In this document: positions 14,374 to 23,910 of the stretch, piece after piece
Position numbering within the stretch: position 1 is the stretch's first letter
How the letters are laid out: each line of letters starts with the position of its first letter
From: WS-7 sp035635575
GTDB taxonomy: Bacteria > Eisenbacteria > RBG-16-71-46 > SZUA-252
Assembly: GCA_035635575.1 (NCBI GenBank)
Contig: DASQAV010000002.1
Span: 1 to 64,000 of the forward strand
Length of the DNA stretch: 64,000 nucleotides
Reading direction: 5' to 3'
Made by a program: the position numbers and the translations under genes
Notes under the pieces: generated by a model
The model's database searches: none
The model's input: only the letters and a program-made list of their open reading frames with translations
What the model was told of the DNA's origin: nothing

Positions 14374-16293
14374 TTACTTGACCGAAGCTGTCCGCCGGAG
14401 TTGTCTCGAAGACTCCTCAGCGGGGGCGGATCCCTTCTCCGGAGGGGCCGCATCGGCCGCGAACGGAAGGTGGATCCGGAACGTGCTGCCCTTCCCCGGC
14501 TCGCTCTCCACCCCGATCGTCCCCCCATGCGCCTCCACGATGCCCCGCGCGATCGAGAGCCCAAGCCCCAGGCCCGATGAATTGAATTCCGCCGTTCCGG
14601 AGGAGTGGAGGTTGATGTCCTTGAGCTCGACCAGCTTCGCGAAGATCTTCTCCTGATCTTCCTTGGGAATTCCGATCCCGGTGTCCGTGACCAGGATCTC
14701 CGCTCCCTCCGGGACGCGCCTCGTCGAAAGATCGATCGAGCCGCCGTCGGGGGTGAAGCGAACCGCGTTCATCACCACGTTCAGTATCGCCTGGCTCAGG
14801 TAGTCGCGGTCCACGCGCGGATGAACCAGCCCCGTCTCCACGCCGATCGAGATCTGCTGGTTGCGCTGCGTGACGAACGGGGAGACATGAACCGCGACCT
14901 CCTCGAGGATCTCGCCCAGGTCCGAGGGCTCGAACTTGGCGGGCAGCTGATCCTTGTCGAGCAGCGACATATCGGTGAGATCGCGGGCCAGCCGCGTCAG
15001 GGTCGCGGTTCCCCGTCCGATGGCGGCCAGACCCTCGCGCTGGTTGTCGGTCACCGGGCCCAGGGCCCCGCCTCCCATCATCTCTGCATAGGCCTTGATC
15101 ATGGTCACGGGCGTGACGATCTCGTGGGAGGCGATCGCGATGAAGTTGGATTTCAGGCGATCGATCTCGCCCAGCCTCTGGATCTCGCTCCGCTGCGTGG
15201 CGCGCATCGCCTCGAAGTCCGCCGCGAGCACCCCCATCTCGTCCCTCGAGCGCACGTTCAGGGGGAAATCGTAGTTTCCGACGCGCATCTCGTTCGCCGC
15301 CTGGACGAGGCGGCGAATCGGCCGCGTCACGCCCGCCGCGATTCCGAGGCCGAGGAGAAGCGCCAGCACCGCCGCGACGGCACCCGCCCAGAGGAGGTCG
15401 GCGCCGATGCGCCTCACCATCGCGGTCTCCTGATCGAGGGATCGAAGCAGCACGTAGCTGAGCTGCCCCCCCATCTCGAGACCGGACACCTCGCCGCGCA
15501 ACGCAAGGAAGCGCTCGCCGGAGGAAGGAACCACCTCGAGCATCGCACCGAGAGGGGTGGCCCCGCGCTTCGGGGTCCGCCCGCGCCACTCACGGGCTTT
15601 CTTCTCGAGTACCAGGCGAAGCGGGGATGGGGAGACCGTGCTGGAGATGATCTCGCCGTCCACCGTGAACACCACCTCGCTCCGCGTCGTCTCCTTCAGC
15701 GCCAGCGCCAGAGCCTGATCGACGCTCTTCCCCAGGGTCAGGGTGCCCACCAGCGACCCGCCCACCACGATCGGGACCACCGCGACGCGGTACGCGTTCT
15801 GTCCTTCCATGACGTACCCGCTGGCGGGCTTCCGGGCCAGCGCCTCTCGGATGAGGCTCGAGCGGGAGATATCGATACCGTACTGACCCAGGTGTCCCGC
15901 GCGCGCGAGGATGATGCCGGCATCGTCCGTCACATCGAACACCGGGGCCTCGGTGTCGTGCTGGAAGTCGGAGACCACGCCCGCCAGCGTCTCCTGGTAA
16001 TCCTGCGAGCCCCGGTCCGCTTTCGGAAGCGTGAGCATCGCGAAGAACTTGGGATCCCGGGCCACGACCGTTCCGATGCGCTTCAGATCCTCTCCCTGAC
16101 GCGCCATCTGCTTCTCGAAGGAGAGAGCCGCGCGGGCGAGGTCCGCGGTCACGGTGCGGTTCTGCTCCGCGGCGACCCGGGAGTTCACGGCGAGAAGGGC
16201 GGCGACGAGCACCGCGAGAATCGGGAGGGAGGTGGTCGCCGCGATCTTGACGGCGAGTGAGACGCTCGGCCTGGGGAGCCGGAGCGGCGTCAT
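14374..16293 (-). CDS. Membrane sensor histidine kinase with extracytoplasmic Cache-like domain
   Basis: Encodes 639 aa. A first membrane helix (about 15-38) is followed by a roughly 270-residue periplasmic region with Cache-like features (APVFDVTDDAGIILARAGHLGQYG, GYVMEGQNAYRVAVVPIV). A second helix (WAGAVAAVLALLLGLGIAAGV), a HAMP linker (TRPIRRLVQAANEMRVGNY) and a HisKA box with His390 in IASHEIVTPVTM follow. The HATPase domain has the N box (ILNVVMNAVRFTP), G1 DTGIGIP and G2 GLGLGLSIARGIV. It should autophosphorylate, but no response regulator is nearby. Its ATG overlaps the cupredoxin stop by 4 bases, making it the third gene of a porin / cupredoxin / kinase operon. Confidence 0.93.
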   Translation of the reverse strand: MTPLRLPRPSVSLAVKIAATTSLPILAVLVAALLAVNSRVAAEQNRTVTADLARAALSFEKQMARQGEDLKRIGTVVARDPKFFAMLTLPKADRGSQDYQETLAGVVSDFQHDTEAPVFDVTDDAGIILARAGHLGQYGIDISRSSLIREALARKPASGYVMEGQNAYRVAVVPIVVGGSLVGTLTLGKSVDQALALALKETTRSEVVFTVDGEIISSTVSPSPLRLVLEKKAREWRGRTPKRGATPLGAMLEVVPSSGERFLALRGEVSGLEMGGQLSYVLLRSLDQETAMVRRIGADLLWAGAVAAVLALLLGLGIAAGVTRPIRRLVQAANEMRVGNYDFPLNVRSRDEMGVLAADFEAMRATQRSEIQRLGEIDRLKSNFIAIASHEIVTPVTMIKAYAEMMGGGALGPVTDNQREGLAAIGRGTATLTRLARDLTDMSLLDKDQLPAKFEPSDLGEILEEVAVHVSPFVTQRNQQISIGVETGLVHPRVDRDYLSQAILNVVMNAVRFTPDGGSIDLSTRRVPEGAEILVTDTGIGIPKEDQEKIFAKLVELKDINLHSSGTAEFNSSGLGLGLSIARGIVEAHGGTIGVESEPGKGSTFRIHLPFAADAAPPEKGSAPAEESSRQLRRTASVK

Positions 16294-16967
16294 GGCATCA
16301 GCGTCGAAAGCGTCGCGGTTCCTCGCTCGGGTACCTGGACAAGGCTCTCGCGCGTGCCCGAGCTGAGCCAGACCTTGACGGTGTGATTTCCGGCCGGGAC
16401 GTCATGAATCCGAAACGTGCCTCCGGGACCGATCAGCGCGAACCGCCGCGTCGGAGCGACGATGATGTCGGCGCGCATGTCGGAGTGGATGTCGCAGTAC
16501 ACCTGCACCGCCCCCGACTTCACGAACCTCACGCTCCGCGACTTGCCCTTCGGGTAGCGCCCCAGGTCGAACTTCTTGGGAGGGGAGTAGGAGAAGATGT
16601 TGTGGAAGACGTTGTCGCTGTTGTGAAACTCGACTTCCTGCCCCGCGACGATCGCGAGGATGCGCGGGACGAAGCGCTGCCCCAGCTGATCCATGCGCGC
16701 CGGCCCCGGCACCGCCGCCGGATCCGGGGGCAGGTCGGCCACCCAGGCCACGCCATACACCGTATCCACGGCCGCCGCGGCCGCGGCGATCCTGGACGAG
16801 GCGCTGAGCTGCCCCACGTAGGGATTCGGCTTGGAGGTGTCGTGGATCGAAAGGTCCGCCGGAGTCAGCGTGACCGAGCCCTCGATCACTCCCGCGAGGG
16901 CGGGCTCGGCGGCGACGAGCGCGACCGCGACCAGCATCGCGACGAGAACGAGAATCGCGGTCCGCAT
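16290..16967 (-). CDS. Exported plastocyanin/methylamine-utilisation-like cupredoxin
   Basis: Encodes 225 aa with signal peptide ILVLVAMLVAVALVAAEPALA. The cupredoxin core has putative type 1 copper ligands His122 (DNVFHN), Cys158, His161 and Met164 (VYCDIHSDM). A short C-terminal part, FRIHDVPAGNHTVKVW, looks like the carboxypeptidase-regulatory (transthyretin-like) strand common in this group. It should be a periplasmic copper-binding electron carrier. ATG 16967 overlaps the porin stop by 1 base (TGATG), and its stop overlaps the kinase start, so all three genes are translationally coupled. Confidence 0.87.
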   Translation of the reverse strand: MRTAILVLVAMLVAVALVAAEPALAGVIEGSVTLTPADLSIHDTSKPNPYVGQLSASSRIAAAAAAVDTVYGVAWVADLPPDPAAVPGPARMDQLGQRFVPRILAIVAGQEVEFHNSDNVFHNIFSYSPPKKFDLGRYPKGKSRSVRFVKSGAVQVYCDIHSDMRADIIVAPTRRFALIGPGGTFRIHDVPAGNHTVKVWLSSGTRESLVQVPERGTATLSTLMP

Positions 16968-18196
16968 CAGAACGTCACCGCGAGCTGCGCGGCCGCGAAC
17001 GAGCGCGTCCGGCGCGGCGTGATGTCGACCTGCGATTCCTGGTGGACCAGCTTCGCGAGCAGGCGCGCCGACGGCTTGAATCCGATTCCGATCTCGCGCT
17101 TCCAGAGGTCCGCGTCCCAGGGGGTCGACCCGCCCGCCGCGAGCGCCACGTCGTCGAAGACCACCCGGTCGAAGCGCGCCGCGACGTACCAGCCGGGGAT
17201 CACGGTCCACTTGCCCTCGACGTACCACGCCTGGAGATCCAGGTTGCCGACGAAGGGGGACTCGAAGCGGTTCCGGATGTACTCCGAATAGAGAACGCCG
17301 TGGCCGTAGGAGAGCTCCAGGTCCGAGCCGAGGAGCTGCTGCATGTATTCGTCCGCCGTGTGCCCCGGCGGGAGATCCTCGTTCAGGTTGCCCTGGAGAT
17401 AGGGGCCGCGCGCGCCGGAGACGCCTGCGCGGATCCAGGGCGCGGGCATGAAGCCGATCCGGCCCAGAATCTGTTTTCCGTCGTTGTCGTCGCTCATGGC
17501 CGGAGCGCCCACGGTGCCGTTCGTCACGCCAGCCGCGAACTCGAAGGGTGCCACGGTGCCCAGGGTCACGATGCCGAAGTCCCAGCAGTTCTCGTACATG
17601 ATGGGAAGCGCGCCGCCCGCGTCGTAACCGACGCCGGTGAGGCCTGGAGCCAAGTAGTCGGTCATCCAGCCCCGGCCGCGATTCGCGACGATGTCCTCGC
17701 CCCTCGTGGGCACCTGATCGTTCCGTACGTCGACCTTGTACGAGTACATGAGCGGCGGTCCGATGAGATTGTTCTTCGGGGCGTAGGAGCGGTTCGGATA
17801 CGCCCCGACATGGAGCGGGATCTTCCCCACCTCGAGATGGATGTCCCGGCCCTTGGGATCCGAGAGGCGCACGAACCCGCCGAAGAGCCGCGCGAACATC
17901 GTGTCGTCGTCGTAGAGGAATTCCGTGAAGACGTGGACGTGGTCCTGGACGGGCGCGTCGGCGAAGAGGCGGATGCGCGTGGTGTGGAAGGCGTTCTCGC
18001 CGAAGTTGAGGGAGTTGATGCCGATCTGGCTCGGGCGCGTGACGTACACGAGATCCAGATCGCCCGCGAAGTTGACCGGCCCGATGGACGAGCATTCGCC
18101 GCGTGGCGTTAGGCAAAACAGGATCCAGAGCCCGAGCAAGGCGCCCGCAAGGCGCGCGGCCGTTCTTCCCTGAACGAGATTCCGTCTGGAGCGCAT
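16967..18196 (-). CDS. Outer-membrane porin-like beta-barrel protein
   Basis: Encodes 409 aa. ATG 18196 has GGGGGA 7 bases upstream and gives a signal peptide (LAGALLGLWILFCLTPRGECS). The mature protein is rich in alternating aromatic strands (HVFTEFLYDDDTMFARLFGG, DLQAWYVEGKWTVIPGWYVAARF), contains the stretch VGKIPLHVGAYPNRSY, and ends in SFAAAQLAVTF with the C-terminal Phe expected of outer-membrane barrels. Layout resembles phosphate-selective or carbohydrate porins, but the substrate is not readable. First gene of the coupled porin / cupredoxin / kinase set; its promoter must lie in the 102 bases shared with the divergent methyltransferase gene. Confidence 0.8.
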   Translation of the reverse strand: MRSRRNLVQGRTAARLAGALLGLWILFCLTPRGECSSIGPVNFAGDLDLVYVTRPSQIGINSLNFGENAFHTTRIRLFADAPVQDHVHVFTEFLYDDDTMFARLFGGFVRLSDPKGRDIHLEVGKIPLHVGAYPNRSYAPKNNLIGPPLMYSYKVDVRNDQVPTRGEDIVANRGRGWMTDYLAPGLTGVGYDAGGALPIMYENCWDFGIVTLGTVAPFEFAAGVTNGTVGAPAMSDDNDGKQILGRIGFMPAPWIRAGVSGARGPYLQGNLNEDLPPGHTADEYMQQLLGSDLELSYGHGVLYSEYIRNRFESPFVGNLDLQAWYVEGKWTVIPGWYVAARFDRVVFDDVALAAGGSTPWDADLWKREIGIGFKPSARLLAKLVHQESQVDITPRRTRSFAAAQLAVTF

Positions 18197-18298
18197 GGAC
18201 AGTCCCCCGGTATCCCTCGGCAATCTGCCGTGTCGCAGTAGGTTTCGGTATTCGAGGGGCTCATCCTGAGCGGAATCCGATGGTGTAGACTTCGGCGG

Positions 18299-19735
18299 AT
18301 GGAGACGCCTGAGCTGAGCCCCGCCCCCTTTGCTTCCCAGCCGCAGCCCCTTGCCGGGACTGCGGATGGAGCACCCCTGCGGCGCGGAGCGAATCTGGAG
18401 CTCACGATCGAGGACCTGGCCTTCGGCGGAAAGGCTCTGGCCAAGGTTCAGGGGCTGGTGGTGTTCGTAGAGAACGCGCTCCCAGGAGATCGCGTGATCG
18501 CCACGGTGTATCGGAGGCGCCGGCAGTACGCCGAGTCGCGGGCCGTGAAGATCCTCGAGCCCTCGCCCGCACGGGTCCCGGCTCCCTGCAGCCACGTTCC
18601 CATCTGCGGCGGATGCCGATTTCAAGACTTGGACTATCAGGAGCAGCTCCGGCACAAGCAGCGCCAGGTGGAGGGCTGTCTCGAGCACCTCGGCAGGATC
18701 CACGCCGCCGTCCGGCCGGTCCTCCCGGCGCTCGAGCTCTTTCATTACCGGAACAAGATGGAGTACAGCTTCGGGCGCGACGAGAAGGACGCGGTCACGC
18801 TGGGACTTCATCGCCGCGGCTTCTACGACAAGCCCTTCGATCTCGAGCGCTGCTTCATCGCGACTCCGATCTCGAGCGAGATCGTGGACTTCACCCGCGA
18901 GTTCGCCCGCCGCGAGAACCTCCCTCCCTATGACTTGAGGCGGCACACGGGGCTTCTTCGTTTCCTCGTGGTGCGCGAGGGAATCCGGACCGGCGAGGTC
19001 ATGGTGAACCTCGTGGCCAGCGAGGCCCATCCCGCGTTCGAGCGCCTCGCGGCGGGGCTTCGCGAGCGCTTTCCCAGGATCCAGAGCGTGGTGCTGAACC
19101 TGACGCGCCGGAAGGCGCAGATCGCGGTGGGGGAAGAGGAGCGTCTGCTCGCCGGCAAGCCGACCATCTTGGAAGAGCTGGGCGGGCTCACCTTCGAGAT
19201 CTCCTCCAATTCCTTCTTCCAGACGAACACGAAGCAGGCGGAACGGCTCCTCGACACGGCGCTCGAGGCCCTGGCGCTCGGGGGCTCGGAGCGCGTGCTG
19301 GACGTCTACTCGGGGACGGGAACGTTCACGCTCCCGCTCGCGAAGCGGGCGGCCGAGGCGGTCGGAATCGAATCCTCGGCGATCGCGGTGCGCGACGCCG
19401 AGCGCAACGCGGCGAGGAATGGAATCCGGAACGCGCGCTTCTGGACGGGGGAGGCTCTGGAGGTGATGGGCGCGCGGCTCCAGGGGGAGGGCGCCACGTT
19501 CGACGCCGTGCTGGTGGATCCGCCGCGCGCGGGCCTTCATCCCGGCGTGATCCAGCGTTTACTCGAGCTGGGAGCGCCGAGGCTCGTCTACGTATCGTGT
19601 AATCCGAGCACCCTGGGGCGCGACCTGGGACTCCTCTGCGAATCGCGCTACGCAGTGGACTGGATCCAGCCCGTGGACATGTTCCCGCACACGCCGCACA
19701 TCGAATGCGTCGCGGCGCTCCGGAGGATCGCGTGA
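18299..19735 (+). CDS. RumA/RlmD-TrmA family rRNA (uracil-5-)-methyltransferase
   Basis: Encodes 478 aa. An N-terminal TRAM domain (residues about 30-85, LELTIEDLAFGGKALAK) is followed by the iron-sulfur cluster cysteines CSHVPICGGC, a SAM-binding fold (VLDVYSGTGTFTLPLA) and the catalytic loop VSCNPSTLGRD with the nucleophile Cys. Such enzymes make 5-methyluridine in 23S rRNA or tRNA; which site cannot be told. A -10-like TAGACT at 18286-18291 lies 7 bases before the ATG and no Shine-Dalgarno is visible, so the mRNA may be leaderless. The stop overlaps the next GTG by 4 bases. Confidence 0.93.
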   Translation: METPELSPAPFASQPQPLAGTADGAPLRRGANLELTIEDLAFGGKALAKVQGLVVFVENALPGDRVIATVYRRRRQYAESRAVKILEPSPARVPAPCSHVPICGGCRFQDLDYQEQLRHKQRQVEGCLEHLGRIHAAVRPVLPALELFHYRNKMEYSFGRDEKDAVTLGLHRRGFYDKPFDLERCFIATPISSEIVDFTREFARRENLPPYDLRRHTGLLRFLVVREGIRTGEVMVNLVASEAHPAFERLAAGLRERFPRIQSVVLNLTRRKAQIAVGEEERLLAGKPTILEELGGLTFEISSNSFFQTNTKQAERLLDTALEALALGGSERVLDVYSGTGTFTLPLAKRAAEAVGIESSAIAVRDAERNAARNGIRNARFWTGEALEVMGARLQGEGATFDAVLVDPPRAGLHPGVIQRLLELGAPRLVYVSCNPSTLGRDLGLLCESRYAVDWIQPVDMFPHTPHIECVAALRRIA

Positions 19736-21060
19736 GGGGTAGCCGGCGCGTGGAAGGGGTCCGGGCACGGGCCAAGGCGGAGGTCCGCGCGGGGGAGATG
19801 GCCGCGGCCGCCGACGTGAGCACAGGGGGCGTCCATGAGACGGTCCTCGAGAACGGCCTCACAGTCCTGATCCAGGAGGTGCACGTCGCGCCGGTCGTGT
19901 CCTTCATGATCTGGTACAAGGTGGGCTCGCGGAACGAGAGCGCCGGCTGGACCGGAATCTCGCACCTCCTCGAGCACATGATGTTCAAGGGCACCCCCCG
20001 CCACGGAAAGGGCGAGATCGCCCGGCTCCTCCAGCGCAACGGCGCCTCCTTCAACGCGGGCACCTCGCTCGACTACACGAACTACTACGAGGTGCTGGCC
20101 GCGGACCGGCTGGAGCTCGCCATGGAGATCGAGGCGGACCGCATGGCGAACGCGCTCATTCCGGAAGAGGAGCATCGTCTCGAGATGACGGTCGTGCGCT
20201 CGGAGCTGGAGCGGAACGAGGACAATCCGCATCGGGCGCTCTACCAGGACCTGTTTGCCCAGGCCTTCGAGGCGCACCCCTACCACTGGCCGACGATCGG
20301 GTGGCGAACCGACGTCGAGGCCATCCGGACCGAGCAGATCCGCGAGTACTACAAGAGCCACTACATGCCGAACAACGCCGTGGCCGTGGTCGTGGGGGAC
20401 GTGGATCGGGAGCGGGCGCTCGCGATGGTGGAGAAGCACTTCGGCGGGATCGAGCGCGGAGTGGAGCCTCTCCCTGTCGTGACCGTCGAGCCGCCCCAGC
20501 TGGGGGAGCGCCGGTTCAAGATCCAGAAGCCCGGCGACACGCGCTACCTCATGGTGGGCTGGCGAAATCCCGAATTGATCCACGCGGACAATTATGCGCT
20601 CGACGTTCTGGGGATCATCCTCGGCCACGGAAAGACCTCGAGGCTCTACCAATCGCTGGTGGAGGGAAAGCTCGCGACCGAGGCGGAAGCCCAGAACGAG
20701 ACCGCGCGCGACCCCTTCCTCTTCATCGCACAGGCCACGGCGGCTCCCGGCATCCGGCTCGAGCAGCTCGAGGAATCACTGTTCGGACAGACGGAGCGCC
20801 TGATGTCGGAGCCTCCGTCCGCGCTCGAGATCGCCCGCGCCAGGAAGCAGATCCAGGCCTCCTTCGTCTATTCCAGGGACTCCATCCGGAGCCTGGCGCA
20901 GCAATTGGGGTACTACGAGGCCGTGGGGTCCTACACCTATCTCGATACCTATCTGGACCGGATCGCGGCCGTCCGCCCTGAGGACGTCTCCCGCGTGGCC
21001 CGCCAGTACCTGTCGGAGCGAAACCGCACCGTCGGACTCTATGAACCGATATCCGAGTAG
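19732..21060 (+). CDS. M16-family zinc metallopeptidase (catalytic subunit)
   Basis: Encodes 442 aa from GTG 19732 (GTGA overlap with the methyltransferase stop). It has the inverted zinc motif HLLEH (His78, His82) with the downstream helix LEMTVVRSELERNED supplying the third ligand, and the second half has the R/Y region typical of M16 domains. No strong signal peptide is visible at this start, so location is unclear. The following gene is the inactive-type partner, together forming the usual two-chain M16B clamshell peptidase that degrades peptides. Confidence 0.93.
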   Translation: MRGSRRVEGVRARAKAEVRAGEMAAAADVSTGGVHETVLENGLTVLIQEVHVAPVVSFMIWYKVGSRNESAGWTGISHLLEHMMFKGTPRHGKGEIARLLQRNGASFNAGTSLDYTNYYEVLAADRLELAMEIEADRMANALIPEEEHRLEMTVVRSELERNEDNPHRALYQDLFAQAFEAHPYHWPTIGWRTDVEAIRTEQIREYYKSHYMPNNAVAVVVGDVDRERALAMVEKHFGGIERGVEPLPVVTVEPPQLGERRFKIQKPGDTRYLMVGWRNPELIHADNYALDVLGIILGHGKTSRLYQSLVEGKLATEAEAQNETARDPFLFIAQATAAPGIRLEQLEESLFGQTERLMSEPPSALEIARARKQIQASFVYSRDSIRSLAQQLGYYEAVGSYTYLDTYLDRIAAVRPEDVSRVARQYLSERNRTVGLYEPISE

Positions 21061-22375
21061 CGGCTCCGGCACCGCCGTCGCGCGGCCCTCGGCCCGCACC
21101 GTGCGTCCGACCCGGGTCGAGCTTCCGAACGGCCTCGTCGTGATCTTCCAGGAGAATCACGCCAACCCGACCGTGGCCATCCAGGGGCTCGTGAAGGCGG
21201 GCGCCATCTTCGATCCCGCGCCGCGGAGCGGTCTCTCCCGATTCGTCTCGGCGATGCTCGACCGGGGCACGACGAAACGGACCGCCTTCCAGCAGGCGGA
21301 TGCTCTGGAGACGCTCGGCGCCAGCATCCACTTCGAAGGGGGCCCGGAAACCATCGGGATCTCCGCGAACATGCTCTCCGAAGACACGGGTACGGTCCTC
21401 GAAGTCCTGGCCGACGCGCTCCGGAATCCGTCCTTCACGCCGGATCAGATCGAGAAGGCGCGCGACGAGATGCTCGTGCGGGTGAAGATCTCGAACGAGA
21501 ACACGGCTTACGTCGCGACGAGAACCGCGAACGAGCTGCTCTATCCGCCCGAGCATCCCTACCACCGGCCGCCCCTGGGAACCGAGCCCACGCTCCGGGC
21601 GGTCACGCGGGAGGATCTTCAGGCGTTCCACGCGTCCCACTATGGCCCCAACACGGCGGTGCTGGTGCTCGTGGGAGACGTGGATCCCGAGTCCACGCTG
21701 GAGCCGGTGAAGCGCGTGCTCTTGGACTGGAGGAAGCTCCATGCTCCCCCTCCCTTCTCGGTGCCGCGCGCGGGCCCGCCCGAGCGTCCCAGGCGCCGGG
21801 TCGTGGCGATGAAAGGAAAGTCCCAGGTCGACGTGGCGGCCGCTCTTCCCGGAATCGCGCGAACCGACCCCGAGTACTACGCGGCGATGATCATGAACTA
21901 CGTGCTGGGGGGAGGCTCCCTCTCGAGCCGGCTCATGGACCAGCTGCGCGACAAGATGGGCCTGGTATACGGGGTCTATTCGAACCTCCACGCGGGCATC
22001 GGGGCCGGGCCCATCCAGGTCCGCGCGGGCACGAACCCGGCGAACGCCGATCGCACCGCCGAGGCAATGCTCGCCGAGGTGCGGCGAATGCACGAAGAGG
22101 GGCCCACCGAGGCCGAGCTGGAGGAAGCGGTGAGCTATCTCACGGGAGTCTTTCCCGTCCGCATGGAGACCAACGCGGGCGTGGCCTCGCAGCTTCTCGG
22201 AGCCGAGCTCTACGGGCTGGGCATGGACTACATCGAGCGCTATCCCGGAATCCTCCGTGGGATCCGGATCGAGCACGTGCGCGACGCATCCCGGAAGCAC
22301 CTTTCTCTCGACGGCTACGCCCTGGCCATGGCGGGGAGCTACCCGGAGACCACCGAGGCACGGCGAGACGCGTGA
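21041..22375 (+). CDS. M16-family peptidase, non-catalytic subunit
   Basis: Encodes 444 aa with the M16 fold throughout (VELPNGLVVIFQENHANPTVAI, then YGPNTAVLVLVGDVDPE, and LRDKMGLVYGVYSNLHAG near the C-terminus). The zinc-binding HxxEH is replaced by SRFVSAM, so it cannot bind zinc itself. The gene overlaps the catalytic partner by 20 bases, supporting a heterodimer. Its stop overlaps the GTG of the beta-helix gene. Confidence 0.92.
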   Translation: MNRYPSSGSGTAVARPSARTVRPTRVELPNGLVVIFQENHANPTVAIQGLVKAGAIFDPAPRSGLSRFVSAMLDRGTTKRTAFQQADALETLGASIHFEGGPETIGISANMLSEDTGTVLEVLADALRNPSFTPDQIEKARDEMLVRVKISNENTAYVATRTANELLYPPEHPYHRPPLGTEPTLRAVTREDLQAFHASHYGPNTAVLVLVGDVDPESTLEPVKRVLLDWRKLHAPPPFSVPRAGPPERPRRRVVAMKGKSQVDVAAALPGIARTDPEYYAAMIMNYVLGGGSLSSRLMDQLRDKMGLVYGVYSNLHAGIGAGPIQVRAGTNPANADRTAEAMLAEVRRMHEEGPTEAELEEAVSYLTGVFPVRMETNAGVASQLLGAELYGLGMDYIERYPGILRGIRIEHVRDASRKHLSLDGYALAMAGSYPETTEARRDA

Positions 22376-23670
22376 GACCCGGACTCCGATCCCGATCCAG
22401 GCATCTCGCATTCGCGGCGGCGCTCCTTCTCGTCCTCGCCGGCACGGTCGCCCCCGGATCCGCGCAGGCCAGGCGCATCTTCGTGCCGCGTCAGCACAAG
22501 CTCCTCCAATCCGCCATCGACGCCGCGCGCGCGGGAGATACGGTGTGGGTCGCGGCGGGTACCTACTACGGCCCGCTCGTGTTGAAGAAGCAGATCGTCC
22601 TCTTCGGCGACGGAGGACCGGACAAGACGATTCTCGACGGCAAGGGCAATGCGCGCGTGCTCCACGTGGAAGGGATCTCGCGCGGGGCCATCGTCGGGTT
22701 CCGGATCCAGAATGGAAAGGCCGCCGGCGGCAGCGGCATCTACTGCCTGCGCGACACGGCGTTCCTCATCGCGGGCTGCAAGATCCGGGATAACTGGGAG
22801 GCCGGGGTCGCCACGTGGCAATGCGCCCCGCTCCAGATCGTGGAGTCCGAGATCACCGGAAACAAGGGGAGCGGCGTGACCGCGAACGACTCGCGCATCC
22901 AGATGATCCGGGTGCTCGTTCGCGGGAACGAGAGCCCCACGGGAGGAGGGATGGCGCTCACCTCCTCCGAGGTGATCCTCCGCGATTGCAAATTCGAGGA
23001 GAATCGCGCGTCGGACGGCACCGGGGGGGGAATCTACGGTGAGGATGATTCCTCGATCCGCACGTTGAACTGCGTTTTCCGCGGCAACCGCGCGGCGGCG
23101 GGAGGCGGAGCGATCGCGGGCAGGGACAGCAGCGATGTCCGCATCCGGACGACGCTATTCGCCGAGAACCATGCCTCGACCGGCGGGGCCATCCTCACGG
23201 ACATGTGCACGCTCGACCTCATGTCGTCCATTTTCACCAAGAACCGGTCGACCACGGCGGGATCCGCGCTCCAGATCATGGGCCGGCGCGTCGCCGGCGT
23301 GAACCCGCTCATCTCCATGAATACCTTCTACCGGAATGGCGTCGAGGCGCCGGACGGCGCCGCCATCTTCTCCATGGACGTGGCGCCGGAGATCGTCCGC
23401 AACATCTTCGTCGTGGACAGCACCGAGAAGAACCGCGCGGTGCTCGAGATGCGAGGCGTGCCGCGCTACGAATGCAATCTGGTGTACTCCCCGGACGGCC
23501 CGCTCGCCCCGCCGACCGCGACGACCATCGTCGGGAATCCCTCCTTCTGCGACGCGGAGAAGGAAGACTTTCACCTGAGGGACCTGAGCCCCGCCCTCGT
23601 CGGCCCCTGCGGAAGGCTTGGTGCGCTGGGGAAAGGCTGCACCACCTTCCGGATGCTCCCCAGCCAGTAG
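22372..23670 (+). CDS. Exported right-handed parallel beta-helix protein
   Basis: Encodes 432 aa from GTG 22372 (GTGA overlap). A signal peptide (LAFAAALLLVLAGTVAPGSAQA) is followed by an N-terminal cap (QSAIDAARAGDTVWVAAGTY) and about ten coils with repeated G-x-G/N-x-I strands (EITGNKGSGVTANDSRIQ, FEENRASDGTGGGIYGEDDS, TLFAENHASTGGAILTD). This is the pectate-lyase/NosD-like fold used by polysaccharide-binding or -cleaving surface proteins. Catalytic residues cannot be assigned and no T9SS tail is present; the C-terminus has several Cys that may form disulfides. Coupling to the M16 pair suggests a shared envelope role. Confidence 0.85.
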   Translation: MRPGLRSRSRHLAFAAALLLVLAGTVAPGSAQARRIFVPRQHKLLQSAIDAARAGDTVWVAAGTYYGPLVLKKQIVLFGDGGPDKTILDGKGNARVLHVEGISRGAIVGFRIQNGKAAGGSGIYCLRDTAFLIAGCKIRDNWEAGVATWQCAPLQIVESEITGNKGSGVTANDSRIQMIRVLVRGNESPTGGGMALTSSEVILRDCKFEENRASDGTGGGIYGEDDSSIRTLNCVFRGNRAAAGGGAIAGRDSSDVRIRTTLFAENHASTGGAILTDMCTLDLMSSIFTKNRSTTAGSALQIMGRRVAGVNPLISMNTFYRNGVEAPDGAAIFSMDVAPEIVRNIFVVDSTEKNRAVLEMRGVPRYECNLVYSPDGPLAPPTATTIVGNPSFCDAEKEDFHLRDLSPALVGPCGRLGALGKGCTTFRMLPSQ

Positions 23671-23910
23671 CCCCATCGCCGGAGTTTTCGCCCGCCTCCG
23701 CGTTTTTTCCGCATCGCTACGCGTTTTTTGGCACGCCATCAATAGATTTCCCGGTCGACATGGGATTAGACTTTTTGTGGGAGGAGGCCGGCCGGAGGCC
23801 GATGGCTCCCCACGCATGCTCGTTCTGCCGGGAACTTTAGGGGGCTTCGGGCGGTAGTGCTTCGTGAGGCTTTGGTGGCCGTGTAAGTGTATGTCCCGCA
23901 AGGAGGTCAA

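Noticed and set aside
23760..23840. 26-codon frame with a C-x-x-C pair upstream of the PDZ gene
   Set aside because: No Shine-Dalgarno, no duplicated or family feature, and composition like the surrounding non-coding DNA.
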